Shown here in pieces: positions 37,353-51,100 of a DNA stretch of 64,000 bases (the stretch's first letter is position 1; every line of letters begins with the position of its first letter). A program made the position numbers and the translations under genes. The stretch is from Neodontobutis hainanensis (Eukaryota > Chordata > Actinopteri > Gobiiformes > Odontobutidae). The stretch lies in the NCBI GenBank assembly GCA_024349245.1, contig JALDNG010000026.1, forward strand, positions 310,001-374,000, read 5' to 3'. The notes under the pieces are model-generated. The model made no database searches. It was given only the letters and a program-made list of their open reading frames with translations, and was not told the origin of the DNA.

Positions 37353-39176
37353 TAATAAAATTATCACAGACTAGCTGTGTGCTCATTAGTATATGCATGT
37401 TGTTAAAATTTACTATTTCTTTTAGAAAGCGTAAATATTATTTTTCTTGTTGTATAACAGAGGAAGCATCCTCTTTTTTATTAATTTATTATTTTATACT
37501 ATAGTATTACACATATATGGGCAACCACTTCAAATCATTTATTTATGGGGCTTTCTCTTTTAATAGTGAGAAATGTATGTCAGAAATTTACAGCAATGAT
37601 TTCACACTGTGGTATTCAGAATCACAGTATGACAAAATATATTTATACGTCTGATGTCCAATAGACTGTTTCTCTGTATATTTAATTACAATAAAAACAA
37701 CTACAACAAAACATTCATTTCATTGTAAATATTGTTGGCTACAAAGTACTTTTCTATTTATACTTAGCCTACACCAACAGTATGTCAGAATAAGGCAACT
37801 GAAATCATGAGCTGATTAGCTTTTCCCTTCAACAACTGTGAAATAAAATAAATAATACATAAATATACTAATAACTTGGCAGTTATTTCATTAATGTTAA
37901 TCCTCCAATCTCAGTTCCCTGAACTATACAATTTACCTTCTATTTACAATATCAGTAGTGTGTTTAGGGTTACACATATATGTTGAATTTACTGCACAAA
38001 AGGAGATGTGACCCGTAAAATAGACAGAAATTTACATTAAAATTTACTTCAAAGCAACACTAACAGTAAAAGATTGGGACAAGCTACTCATTGTTGTTGT
38101 GATACACCTTAACAGATGTACATCAAATGCCACTTCAAATAATCTAATAAATAAAAAACATGGATTAAAATAGACACTTAACAAAAACACAATAGACAAA
38201 GGGTTTAAATCAGTAAATTATTAAAATATCCCAATATTACTCTTTCTAGGATCCTATAGAGGTATATCAACATAACATCAATGTTTTTAAAGTCATCATT
38301 CATAAAATAATTCAGAATATATTAGATTTACATCTATTTTTAATACTGAGGTTCCTTTTTGGCTAGATTATGTGGGTCAGTGAGGTAAAAATGAAATGTC
38401 ATGTTTTAAGGCCGTTCCATTTAACTTACACTACCATGTTAAAACTCTGTTAACATAATTATGCAGTTATATATTTTAAGTTTAAAGACAAGACACTATA
38501 TTGTATACCCCTAAAATAACTAAATGTTTACAATATCCAATAAAACCTTAAATATTTCAGTACAAAAGCCATTTGTTTGTGAGTTTTGCTTTTTCACAAT
38601 GTATATATTTGAGATTAAATCAAATTTAACAAAACAGTAGCACTTTTACAAATCTAAGCTCAATGGAAAAGTCAGTTGAGTACACCTGGACATTAACGTC
38701 ACATAGAACCCAACTTATCTTAATAAGAAAATATGGCAGGTTGTAAAATAACAACTAGGCAAACGACACATAAACAAATAATAAGAAAAAGGAAACAACA
38801 TTGTACAAAAGCCGGCCCCTCTTTGTGCATGATCCACGCCAGCAGTGGCTTAGCAGAGCAGAAAAATGACTGGTCCATCGGCCCTCGCTTTCTTCTTATC
38901 ACTAGTTACTGGTCATGGCAATTGGCAATTGGCAAGCAGCTGCATCATCTTCTTTCCCAGAAAGACTGTGACTGATGGGAATGGTCTGAAAATGCAAGTT
39001 TTGCAACTTTTTTAAAGTTTGTGTACAAACATTTTTAATACAAAGTTTGACTTAATATTTAACATATTTAATGAGAGCCCCCTCTGGTATTTTCAGGTAA
39101 TTCATTAGGTGAGAAAAACAATAATCTCTTACCTAACCCGATAAGGAAGGTCCAGGATAAAACCAAGTGGTAAGGA

Positions 39177-42100
39177 CTAACAGTTCTGCACAGAGACAAA
39201 CAATGTAATGAGTAATTACATTACTAGATTGAGTCTCCAATCTCAAACAATTTAAAGATTTTCTTACTGATGAGGAATGATGTTCATGTGGTCTTTCCAG
39301 CTTTATACGGATATCTGTCCCCTTTACTCGTTCAGATTTACCAGGTCCTGAGGAAAGCCCCATACAGTGGAAAAGTGAAAAGTTTACAAAAGTACACTAT
39401 TTAATTTAGACATTAGTTGCCAAACTGAAATGTGGCATGTCTCACCTGGCGAGCTGCCTCGACTAGTGGTGCTAGTGCTGCTCATACTGTCCTCCAACCA
39501 TGCACTGTAGGTCAATGAATCTCTCTTGTGTGGTGTCCCAGCAGACGACACACTCTCCTAAGAGAGTCACATTGTACACATTGTGGTTAGAGATCAAGAC
39601 AAGTAGTCATACAAAATAAGTTCTGCATACAATATCAAAAAGGACTCCTCACCATGCCAGTGTCATAGTCCTCTGTGGGCTCAGTCTCATTCTCCTCCAC
39701 TACACTGGCAAAGCTGCTGGCGTTGGAGGAGGAGCGGGAGAGGTCATGTCCCTCAGCAATGGATGGAGCCCTGCAACAAACATTACTCTCTGGGTTTACC
39801 ACTCAACTTAACCAAACCTCATTTCAAATATGTATAATTTTATGTATTTAATAGATTTATTCAACATACTGTATGTGGCATTTTTGATCACATGCATTTA
39901 TTTTGCACACCTGTTCTTTGCAGTTGTGAGGACCTCAGGAGAGCTCTGATTGGAGGAGTTCTCAGATTTGGGGTCTTGGGAGACATGACCACTGTCAGGA
40001 GTCTTCTGGGTATTTGGGGAACTCTCTCTACTGCTTTATGATATATATAGTACAATATGAAGTAAGAAAACAGGGTGCAACATCTTAAAAACTGGAATCT
40101 AGTCTAACTCTATGAAAAGATGTCACTTTGTCCTACCTCTTTTCTTGGACTTCTTGAATATTTTCAATGCCAATGGCACTGCTTCGCCTGGAGCTAAAAG
40201 GACCAGACTTTTTTCTGGTAGGACTTTTACCAGGTATTATCAAAGACTGTTATGGACATAGAAAAGAGAGTCAGTGTTAATCAAAAGCTGTTCTAAGAAA
40301 CTGACTACAGACAATTATGCAGATACTGTATGTATCTCTTAAGTTGCACTGAAAAGTGTGATCACTCTCTTTTTGAGTTGTCACTGATAAAATAAAGTTA
40401 AAATATGCACTTAGCGGCTTAATGACAAGCTCCAATGAGTGTCTTTCAGCCAGTGCAGAGCACACATAGACAGAAGATAAAAGCTCAATTGAATGGCTTC
40501 AGGGCCGACTGCTGAAGATGCTTTATCAGCGACAACTTTGTCTATTCAATCTCAATCAGAATGAATGACTTGGAAAAAAGCCTATTCCAATGAGAATGCT
40601 TCAAAGAGAATGATCTTTTTTCTAATTCTGGTGTGGGGAGAGCATTAAGCATAATAAATAAATTCAACACATATAAAACGCAGTGTTAAGTTGGCCATAC
40701 ATTTGCTTTTAGTAGATAGCGTAGTGGGAAGAAGAAAACAATCTACTGCATTAGTAAAGCAGCAACAAGTATTAACCCCTTAACTTTGAGATGGCGACCT
40801 CTTGAATAACCTACTCAAAGAAATCATCTCTATACCGCATACATAGCATAATAGAATAGCAGAATGTACAGTTAGGAAAGAAGTATGTGGCCATGACGCT
40901 TTGAAGCCATGCAGACATAAAAAAGAGGAATGTAGTTAGAATTGGACATGAACCTCTTCTACTGTTCCTATCCCTATGGCACTGCCTCGACGTCCATATT
41001 TACTGGGACTTTTGCCTGGGACAAGCAACGACTGAGGCACACAGGGAGGAGAGAGACAAATACATACACAAAAAGAGAGATGAGGACAGAAGACAAGAGT
41101 AAGAGGGGAGGATAAAAGGAAGAGAAAACATGAGATATACAAATATATATATAAATGAGATTCCATGCAGTCAGTCAATTCAAACAAAATACAAAGCTGC
41201 ACATTGGGACATTTGGCTCCATGGGCACAAAACAGGCAACTGAAGGAGAGAGAGACACAATAAGCCAGTTATGTTATGTTATGAGTCACACCTGCAGAAA
41301 GAACAACAGTCAATATGTTATATATCAACATTCTACTAGATACTGGACAAAAGCATCAATGATAAGTGTTTGAGACAGAAGCATTAGAATTAACATTAGG
41401 TTAGAAATAATCCTTATGTGACTTGTATTGATCAAGTACAGAAGGAACAACAATAAAAACATTACCTAATAAAGTGAAATATTAATTTTCTAAATTATAA
41501 TTTTCATAAAGGGTTAGGTAACAACATAAAACACAATTTATCCCACAAAATAACACAATATTAACATTTGAAAGAATTTCTAAATTGCATGTTGTTCAGT
41601 TTTTTTAGCAGGGCTTGGCCTTTCATTAAAAAATTCACAAACAGGACTAAACCTACGTCTCATTAACAACTGGAATGAGAACACAATGTAAAACATTAGT
41701 ATTATACCTCAGAAACCAAATGAACCTGTTTCTGAGAAGCCTTTAATTAAGTATAAAGGAAAGTGCAACTAATGCAATGTAAGTTCAAGACTGAGGCACT
41801 AGAGAGCAACACTGTGAAAAATTAGTGGAGCAGACAAGTGAAGGATAGGGGCATAGACTGTACTAGTAAAGAGGAGCTGGGAGGAATTAGGAGGCAGATG
41901 GAGAGAGACTTGCCTCTGCCAGGAGGAGTGGCACTGTACTTACTATCCCTGGGAATTTGGGGCTGTCTGTGGGGCTGTGGTTAAAGCTGCTGCTGAAGCT
42001 AGTGGAGACTGTGTGCGGCCTCTTGAAACTTAGACCCATCGCGTCCATAGACTGGCTTCTGCTGCGGATCACCCGCTACAGAGAGAGACGAGGAGGAGAT

Positions 42101-45100
42101 ATATTGAAATGCCACTGACCCCTGTGACCAGTGAAAACGGCAGACGATAGTAGACTGAGAGCAGCCTCAGGGCAATCCCTCAGCAATGTCCATTGCAGGC
42201 AGAGAGCACTGCTCTGATGCTAATTCTGACAGACAAGAAAGCGGCAGAGAACACTGCCAAGCTTTGGTGCCCACAGGGGCTTCAGATGAGTAATTATATT
42301 TAGCTAGGTGAGTAAGAAGAGAAGAAAAAGTCTGACCAAACTGAGGTTAAACACCGCAACAGTGCACCTTTTTTTAGACAGGGGAAAGCATGGGAGATGT
42401 GGGGGTATCTGATAGTGAAAGAGTCCTATCTGAGCCCTTTGATATGATCACACTGACTTATGAAAGAGGCAGCTTCACATCGTCAGTGGCTGCTCACTGA
42501 GGCAAACAGAACCACAGCACAGCTACTGAATATGTGACAGAAAAGCCTAGGAGCCAAGAGCAGTGTGTTTCAGCAGGTGGTTTCTCCTCAAGCAGGGCAA
42601 AAAACACAAAGAGTGAGAAGCACCCAACAGTCATTTTTAAAATGATAAAAAGTATAATCTTAAATAATAAATATAATCGGGCCCAAACACCCATAGAAGA
42701 AAAATTAAACAAAGCTGTTTCACTGTCTGCTGCCCATACAGTTACCTTAAAGGACTCAAAGAAGCCCCCTCCTCCACCACTTCCATTTTCCAGTTTGTCA
42801 TCATCACATCCAACACCCATCATGGCCTGGCTGTTTATATGAAGCTCCTCATACAATGTCTCTAACAAGGCAGACCGTGTTCGCTCCTAAAGAGCAAGAC
42901 CGAAGAATTAGTTACAATAAAAAAATTAAAAATTAGATCAACGTTAGAAACAAAAGTAAAAACTCACTTCTAATTTTGAAAACTTCTCTGCTTTGTAACA
43001 AGCATACTCCGCATTGATTAACTTTGTGAAAAGGAATTCATGGAATTCAGGACCCTGAAAAATAAAGTGGAGCCAAAAGATTGCAGAATGTGTCAGAGAA
43101 GACAGCCTTTTACTGGCCTCAAGCCCAAGTTGCACTTACTTTTTTAAATACAGCAGGGTTTGGGAGGGCAGGGCCAAAGAAAGGAACATCATCTCTTGCT
43201 GTCACTGACACCTAGAGAAGGTTGGTAATAAAAAATGATTAATGATAAAAGTTAGTCTGGATTTGAAAAGGATAAAATAAGTTACCTTGTACAGGACATT
43301 GTCAGAGCACGGGTTGACCACCTGCACCACTATGTAGGCGTGGAGAAAGTTGGAGGCAATCATATCTGGCACAAATGGAGTGTTCTCCTCTTGGAATACA
43401 ATGGCAACAATATCATTTCCTATGTGCCTTTTTCTCTGCAGCTGCAAAACAAAATAACCAAAACATCTGTTAAAGCAATAGAAGAGAACGATTAGGATGT
43501 TTATCCTAGATCCATGAATGTAATGTATCTGTGGCTGTGCTTATATCTTCCTATCATCGGACATGTGTTTTTCCACGGTAAACAACTAAAAACTATTATG
43601 TTGTACAACATTATTTGTCACTGCTGCTTTATAGCTGGAGTATCATTGTCACACCACTAGGGAGTGCTGCCCCCCATTAAAACACTGATTGTCTCAAAAC
43701 AACTGCTGAGAGAAACATGCACATAGTACAAATACATAGACAGGGCCTGACCTGTGTTTATGCATCATGAAAGCTGTAACAGTGTGTAAGCATGTGCAAA
43801 TGAATGAGTGAGAAAGTGTAAGACAAAGCAGAGGAGGACTCAGATTCATGAGGGAGGGCTGCTGCTTCCATATGCACATATTAAAGCCTACAGTGTGTGT
43901 GACTCATTTGTACCACAAGTGGGGTCTGTGCATATCTATGTTGTTGTTGTGCCTCAACTGGGAAAGACATGCAAAATATGCCACTTGTAAAGACAGAGGG
44001 AACCTGTCCAACTGCTTCATGTGAATTGTGCTAGGTGTGTTCACATGGTGTTTTATTACAGTACCTGCTGGGTGTCCCCCTCGGTATAAGGCAGCTTTGT
44101 GGACACATGGAACATGACCTCTTTGTTGCGGTAGTTGCAGTAGACAGATTCTGTGCCAGTCTGCCCATGAGTCACGTCTAACCCTCCACGGAAGCTGCCA
44201 GCGCACACACATAAGCATGTCTAACAGGGTATTCTCCAGCATCACAGCACAAGCATGACCATCGCTCTGTAGTTAGCCTGATCAAATGTGACATGGTGCT
44301 CCTAACATGTGTGACATATGACAGATGGTTTAATGCTTTCGAACCACACAGAGATGTTTTACCCTTTAAAGTTCTGCAGCTCAATTTTCTCTCCCACAAA
44401 TTCCAGGAATTCTACAAAGGCAGGGCTCTCTTCTGTGTTACCAAACAGCTCCTCTTCTGATGTCTGCAACCAGCAAAACCTCACATGAATAATATCAAAG
44501 CTGGGAGGAGATTGGGGAGAGATTGGGGTTATTCATCCTGTAAGATCACATTTAAAGATGTCACAGGGAAGAAGAATGTGATTGTCTGCATAAGAGTCTA
44601 CAATAACAACAAAGTGTATATAATGATTATAATGATGTGTCATAACAGCAACAGATTGGAAGGATCAAAAACAAATTCATTTTGCTGTGAGCATTCTGGT
44701 CAAATACATGTTTTTTTGAATTTGCATTTTCAGACAGTGACCAATTAAAGCAGTGGGTCTAATATTTGTTTTAGAGAAAGCCTTTAAGAGGGCTTACACA
44801 ATAAGAATAAGCCGTGATAGAAGGCTCAATATCTATAGTGGAAGGTTTGGAACATTTCTTTTTGTTTCCCCTTCGCTGTGTACCTAATTCAGCATCTTTC
44901 CACTTAACACCCTTTCAAAAAGGAGAGAACAGGGCACCTTCACAATATGACATACAGCAAATGTATTTTACAATTGTGAAAACGTGTGCAGCCTTTAAGA
45001 GATCATCAGTGATGAACCTCCAGTTCAAAGGTACAAGTGCCCTCAGCAGGGCATGCACTAGACTGGACTCAAAGCCTAATTAAGACTGAACATAATCAGT

Positions 45101-48100
45101 GTTCTGATCACAGAATCACAACTATTAATGGCTTCTAATATTCTGTATGTAGTATTTGTTATTTGATTACAGTACATACTACCTGTCCAAACTTTTGATA
45201 GATGATGCCAAACTTGAAATTGTTGCTTATCACATGTTCGTCAAAGGTGACAATGAGTCTTGAAGCCTTTAAAAATAAAAAAAAACCTGTGAACTTCAAA
45301 CCCATAACAATTGGAGGGAAATGGGGTAAAGGTAGTTGATGGTCTTACTTTAGGATAAAGAACAGGGTAAAAGCGATCCACGTTGACCTCTTCACATACA
45401 AGCTACAAGGAAAATATAAAATATCAAATGTTATTAATTGAAGGCATTTTTTGTATGTACTTTTTATTATAAATGACAACAAGCACCTTGGCCATCTGGA
45501 CCACATTGGGAAACTCTGTCAGACATGAGATGGGGATCACATCGTGGTACGTTTTCAGTTTGGTCCTAGTGAATGTGATGGATTAGAAAGAAGCAAAGTC
45601 ACAGTTCTCAGAAGTTATCAGATGAGAAAAAGCTCACCCGCAAATGGAGTTTTATCAAACATCCCCACCCGTGCCTCCATTGCTTTCTCTCCATCCCCAC
45701 CCACCCACTGGCCTAAATAGTCCATCTGTTACTCTGCTGTAGAAACAACAGTACTGTTGACACTCTCATTCGCTTTATGACACTTGCAATAACACCACTG
45801 CTGTAAGGAAGTGTTCATCTAGTCAATATGGGCAATCCAGGGACACAAAAATGGATTTCCTTTATCCATTTCCAATCAATCAAGGAAATTATGTTTATAC
45901 AAGCAGTGGACATTGAGCATATGATACATTAAATGTTCTGCCAGCTATACCTGAGCATTAGTCGAAGATGTTCCTGGTCACCAATCACATCGTATTTTAG
46001 TGAGAACACCAGATGTCCAAGAGCACTGTCTACTGAATAGTAATTAAAGTGTTCCTGGGGGCACAGAGCAAGGATAGTCATTAGTGTCGGACATGCACAC
46101 ACACTCAAAACACAAAGAATATGAGCACACCCCAGCCACCACAAATCCCTCATTAATCTGACTGGCTTTTCACTTTGTACTGCTGTACATCTCGCGGCAG
46201 ATCAAATTTGTTCATATTATGCATGTGCGACAACAGGTGGCAGAGCCTGATGCATCTTCATTAGGAACCGTGTATAAAGTGCCAAATAGCGTGGCTGGTG
46301 GCAGTCAGTGCTTCACTCCCATGGGATTCGCTTATTGCTTTTTCATTTCATTACTGTAATGAGCAAGTGGTGGAACTGATTGTAAAATATTTGACGAGAA
46401 GTAGTGAGAGTGATGAGGCTCATTTGTGGAGGAAGGAAAGTACTATACATGTTTTTTGTGAATGTATCTTCACTTTAATGTGCACTCATTATCAATGTAT
46501 ATTATAATTTAACTATTATTTTAAAACATTTAAGAATTTTAGTGCATCTCTTAAAAAAATGCATGTCTGGGTGTGTAAAGAGGCTAACCTTTGCCAGAAA
46601 GTTTTTACGGTACAGAGTAGCCATTGTGTTACATTCCAGTTTGGTTAGTGTGTTTGGAGACAGTGGTTGCAACAATTCTGTGTCCAGTGTGTCTTCTGAT
46701 TCATGGTTGGTCCCCTCAATCCAGTAGCCCCCAAACTGCGGCAAAAGGATGAGTGGAAATGGGCTTTTTCTTCCAAGCACCTGTTAGGGAGATACATGTT
46801 TAAACTGGTATTGCGAAAAAAGAAAAATGCAGTAATGAGGACACCTTCTAATGCAGCATCCTACCTCATGAACGCTTGGGTATGGAATGTAGTCCTCTTC
46901 AGTCTGAAATTAATTAAATAAAAAAACAGTGTCTCATCAAAAAAAAAGGTAGAATTTGCTTTTTTTGGCAGTGTTTCAGAATAATTGCACAAGTGTTAAC
47001 ACACCACAGGTAGGCAAGCAACAACATAGCATTCACAAATCTAAAATCAAGGTATTCAGTGTTCTGGTATAAATTGCAGCCACTCCATCTGCTTAACAAG
47101 ATAGTCTTCTTGAGAGCATTACACTACATAATGAATAACATTTCAGTTGTGCATCTGGCAGAGTGAGATATGGTGCAGCGGCGTAAAGGTGATGAACATG
47201 TCATGTGAATTATACTTTGCCAGAGAGTCCAACCTTGAGAGGGGGCGGAAAGGTGCATCTTTGTTCATCCATCCTGTTGCCCTACATGAAGAGAAAAACA
47301 GCCTTAGTCATGTGCTTGAGAACAGATGTTTTTGTTAAAGTCAAGACAAAGACGCACAAGACAATCGACATGAAATAATGAGTGAGAATAACAGTGCAGT
47401 AGAAGAAACAGTGTGAGTTACAACAACAGTGAGAGAAAAAGATCAACATTATTATATAAGAGCAGTGTTCCCAATAGATTTGAAGCAGGCGGCAAAGCAG
47501 AGTCAAACAGGGACAGATTGAGATCCATATTTATCATGAAGGGATCACTACACTGACTGCTATCAGACAGAAAAGACAAGTAATAAGGCCTGGGGGATTT
47601 TGATTTCGCTCTCCTACACTCCAACTCTATGGACATAGGTACGTGCATAAATGAGAAGGACCCAGTGAGACTAAATCACGCCTCAGTCAGTGATAATGGT
47701 TGTTGTCAAAGGAGTCGAATAGAAAAGCCTACCCTCTATAGACGAAATAAAAAAGTGATATTTCAATGCTTGAATAAACAATTAGAGTGGAATATTTCAA
47801 TCAAATACACTTTGTTGTTTTTTGCCTTGTTAAACACGTCTTTCTGAAGCCTCTCAACGTCTCCCTGAAGACTTCAGAAAGCAGGACATATTCAGAGGTG
47901 AGATAATGTGCTTACAGTGTTGTCAGTCCTGTGTTACAAGCAGAGTGTTAACAGACACGTTCAGATGCACAAAATGCACAGCTCTCCTCTCTGTGCAACT
48001 GAGAATCCTCCTAATGTTCAGAGAGACAGAAAGCATTACGACTGGGAAAAGGGCCAAGTAGCGGCAGAATTAGAGAAAGAGACGTTAGTGCTTTAGTTAG

Positions 48101-51100
48101 TATAGCTAACAAACCTGCTTACTACATATAACCTTACCTGCATCTTTTCAATCATTTCAAATAAATCTGGGGTCTGGAGAGAGAATAGATAAAATGGCTT
48201 GATTACATTTGTTTGATGCTTTTTTTTTTATAAAGTGGAACATGAAAAGACCCTGTGTCCCAAACTCTTTTCTCCTTAACTCATTCGCAGTTATTGAGAA
48301 TTTACCTGATTGCTGTACATGCTCTCATTCTTCCTGGTAGTCATGTTTGACAATTCAGCTTTCAAAACTAAAATCCATCAGATTTAAGCTGCTGCTGGTA
48401 TGTTGTCCTGTAAAAATGTCATCACTAGCCTTGCCCCAAAGACAAACTAACTATCGGAAAATATAGTGTACATTAACAAAGCGGACTTAATCAAACCTTT
48501 ATCAAAGACTGAAAGGTTTTAACCTACTGGGCTATGTGTACAGAGCCATAGAGTCTATGCTTTGAGTCACAGTGAGTAAAGTCCTCCACCATGAGCAAAC
48601 AAGAGTCTACCACAGTAAATAAACCTGTCTTGAATTGCACTAACTAGGGATTATAAGACCCAGAGTGTTCCTCATCAAAAACTTAAAAAGAATCTTTATG
48701 AACATACCACATTTCAACAAAATTAAAAACACACATAATGTAGAAAGTTGTCAAGTGCTCAGCTTGAATGCTGCCCAGTTGTCTGTGTAGTTCTAGTGTT
48801 GTCTGCACTAAAGCAACTTACACAAGTGGCTTTCTCATTACAGTGAGCCCTTGTCTCCACTGAAGCACTGAAGTCCTGGTCAGCATTGTTAGCCATGAGT
48901 AACGTTTCTAAAGCTGACACCTTAGCCTTCAAAAAAAAAACATTTACAATCCTGTCCAAATAAGCCCCGCTCCTTATCCATGTTGGTTATAGATGAGACA
49001 TTGTAAAAGCACAGATCCACTGCTTGTCCTGGTGGCTTCTCTGAACATACAGGATTATCAACAACTGGCAGGTGCAAGTTTCGGGTTTCACACACGGGCT
49101 GCTGCTATATTAGCAAATGGAAAAAAAAATATCAAAGTCTTGTTCTAGTTGTTTGTTGATAGTCATTCTTTTTGTAGATCCACATCCATTTAAATCTATT
49201 TCACTTTCTGTATGAGGTAAAGTCCATGTTTTGTTCTAATAACAGTCTCTCAGCCACAAAGTATCGACACAAATAAGACAGCAAACAAGTCTCACGGGAG
49301 TACATCAACTCTAAAAACATCATTAAATAGAGACAAGCATCACTGGTTATAGAAGGAATAACTTAAACTATATTGCAAAGATGATCTGAATGGAGACTGC
49401 TGCTGATGTGGTACGTCGCAGGTGTTACAAATACAATAAATACAAATCAAACGTGTAAGACCTCCTCTCCTCTTGTCAGCAGGATCCTTGCAGAGCTCGT
49501 TAAAACTCTGACCAGCGTCACAAGACAGAGTCATCGAACCACAAGATGGATTGAACATTATCTTTCAAGTGCAGCTAATTTCTGTAGTATGTGCAGGCTG
49601 CAGTTCTGCATTTTGATTCTGGGTAATTAAGTTTGTTTAAAAAAAATCTTCAAAAAAGGTTGTAGATCACAAGCGCATTGTCTGTATCTTAAATTATCTT
49701 ATTGACATTTATAAAAAGATTCACTTAATAGGGGCAGTGAAATAAGCTAGTGGTTCATACTTCCTGTGATTAATATGAGAGCATAATAGTGTCATATAAA
49801 GTAGGTAGTGACTATAAGACCCATGGGGTAATTGCAGCTTGACCTGGTTTTAGCAGGACTCTGTTTAAAGTGATATAGTCCTCAGAGTCCTGGCCTACCA
49901 AGCCCTTTCTTCACTGTCATGGAGCAGGCCTTCCCAAAATCGTATACTGTCAGTATATGGGGAATAAATCTTCTCTCAGTTTCACAGTTCTCTTCCATCT
50001 CGAGCAACAGAGGCACCTGCACATGCTGCGTGGGATCAGGAGTGACTTATTCAACGACTCAATCTCCAAATTCTCTTTTAATCCCTCACTCTCCCCAGCT
50101 CCTCTGTGATCCTTAGATCCAGTCAAATTACTGAAAGCCTCTAAAAAATGAGGGGTCTTATGAAACCAATGAGGGAGATTGGATCCACTTTTAATCACCA
50201 GCGTCCTCAGATGAGCTCAGTTTCAGAGTTCCCCAAAATGTCCCTGAAAGCTTTTGCGCTCTTTGTATGATAACGTGCATGGAACAGGGATCGTAACGTC
50301 ATCTACTGAAGCCATAAAAGAAAGAAATATGTGAACGTTTGCGTAAGAGACAGAATATGAAGTTTGTGGTAGAAATTACAGGAAATTTTAGATGTTCAAA
50401 ACCAAACTTCATTAAATAGCTCTTTGCTTGGGAGAGAATAAAAGCAGGATATGAATAACAACCAAAACAAAGACTCCAATTTTGTGACATAATTAAAGAT
50501 GACAATGGGTAAAAATGTGATCTTTTGACAATAATTGTGACAGCCCTTGTTTTATTTGTTTTGTCATAATGAGACTGGATAGGCTTGAATTGAATTACTA
50601 AAAATAAATCTCTACTTATCAAATTTGATGAATGATCCATAACTGAGCTCCCTGCATGATAATTACACGAGTTAAACAATAGTGGCAAGAATAGAAAAAA
50701 ATCTATGAAACACTAGGAGCAGACAATGCGTGCCCTAAATAGTCAGCAGAAATCAAATCTACACCGAACAGGACAGTGTGCGAGTGCAGCGCGAGCAGGT
50801 GTACAGATAAGATGAGCACCGACACCTCACAAAGATCACAGCATGAAAGGTCACCAAAAGGTCCATGAGATAAGGTCAGGGGTCAAAGTGCAGCAATAAG
50901 CGGACCAGCGTGTCCTCCTCCTACCTTGTGCAATGGCGAGGCTGTGTATGGGAGCGTGGGCTGGAACAGTTGAGGCTCTAGTGTGGCAGTGATGCGGGGG
51001 TCATTCCTATCCTGTTTCCTACAATCAAACAGATAGAGCAGAGCACCGTTAGAAAAGGTCACACTGTCTGAGACCAGGAGAAATGACAACAAAACGTAAT

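Larger units (their letters stand above)
36516..39176. other. intergenic: aurkaip1 promoter and rap1gap 3' UTR
   Basis: The left part holds the likely aurkaip1 5' UTR exon and promoter, plus a GT repeat. Bases 37140-38700 are strongly AT-rich with ATT repeats and no open frame with splice sites. On the minus strand this may be a long rap1gap 3' UTR; an AATAAA (plus TTTATT near 37165) is one possible end. The minus-strand sequence just past the rap1gap stop also contains a donor-like GTAAGAG near 39132, so a 3' UTR intron is possible. Confidence 0.35.

Noticed and set aside
43601..44060. Search for an intronic RNA gene or conserved element in the rap1gap intron
   Set aside because: No tRNA-like boxes or stable stem motif could be recognised by eye.
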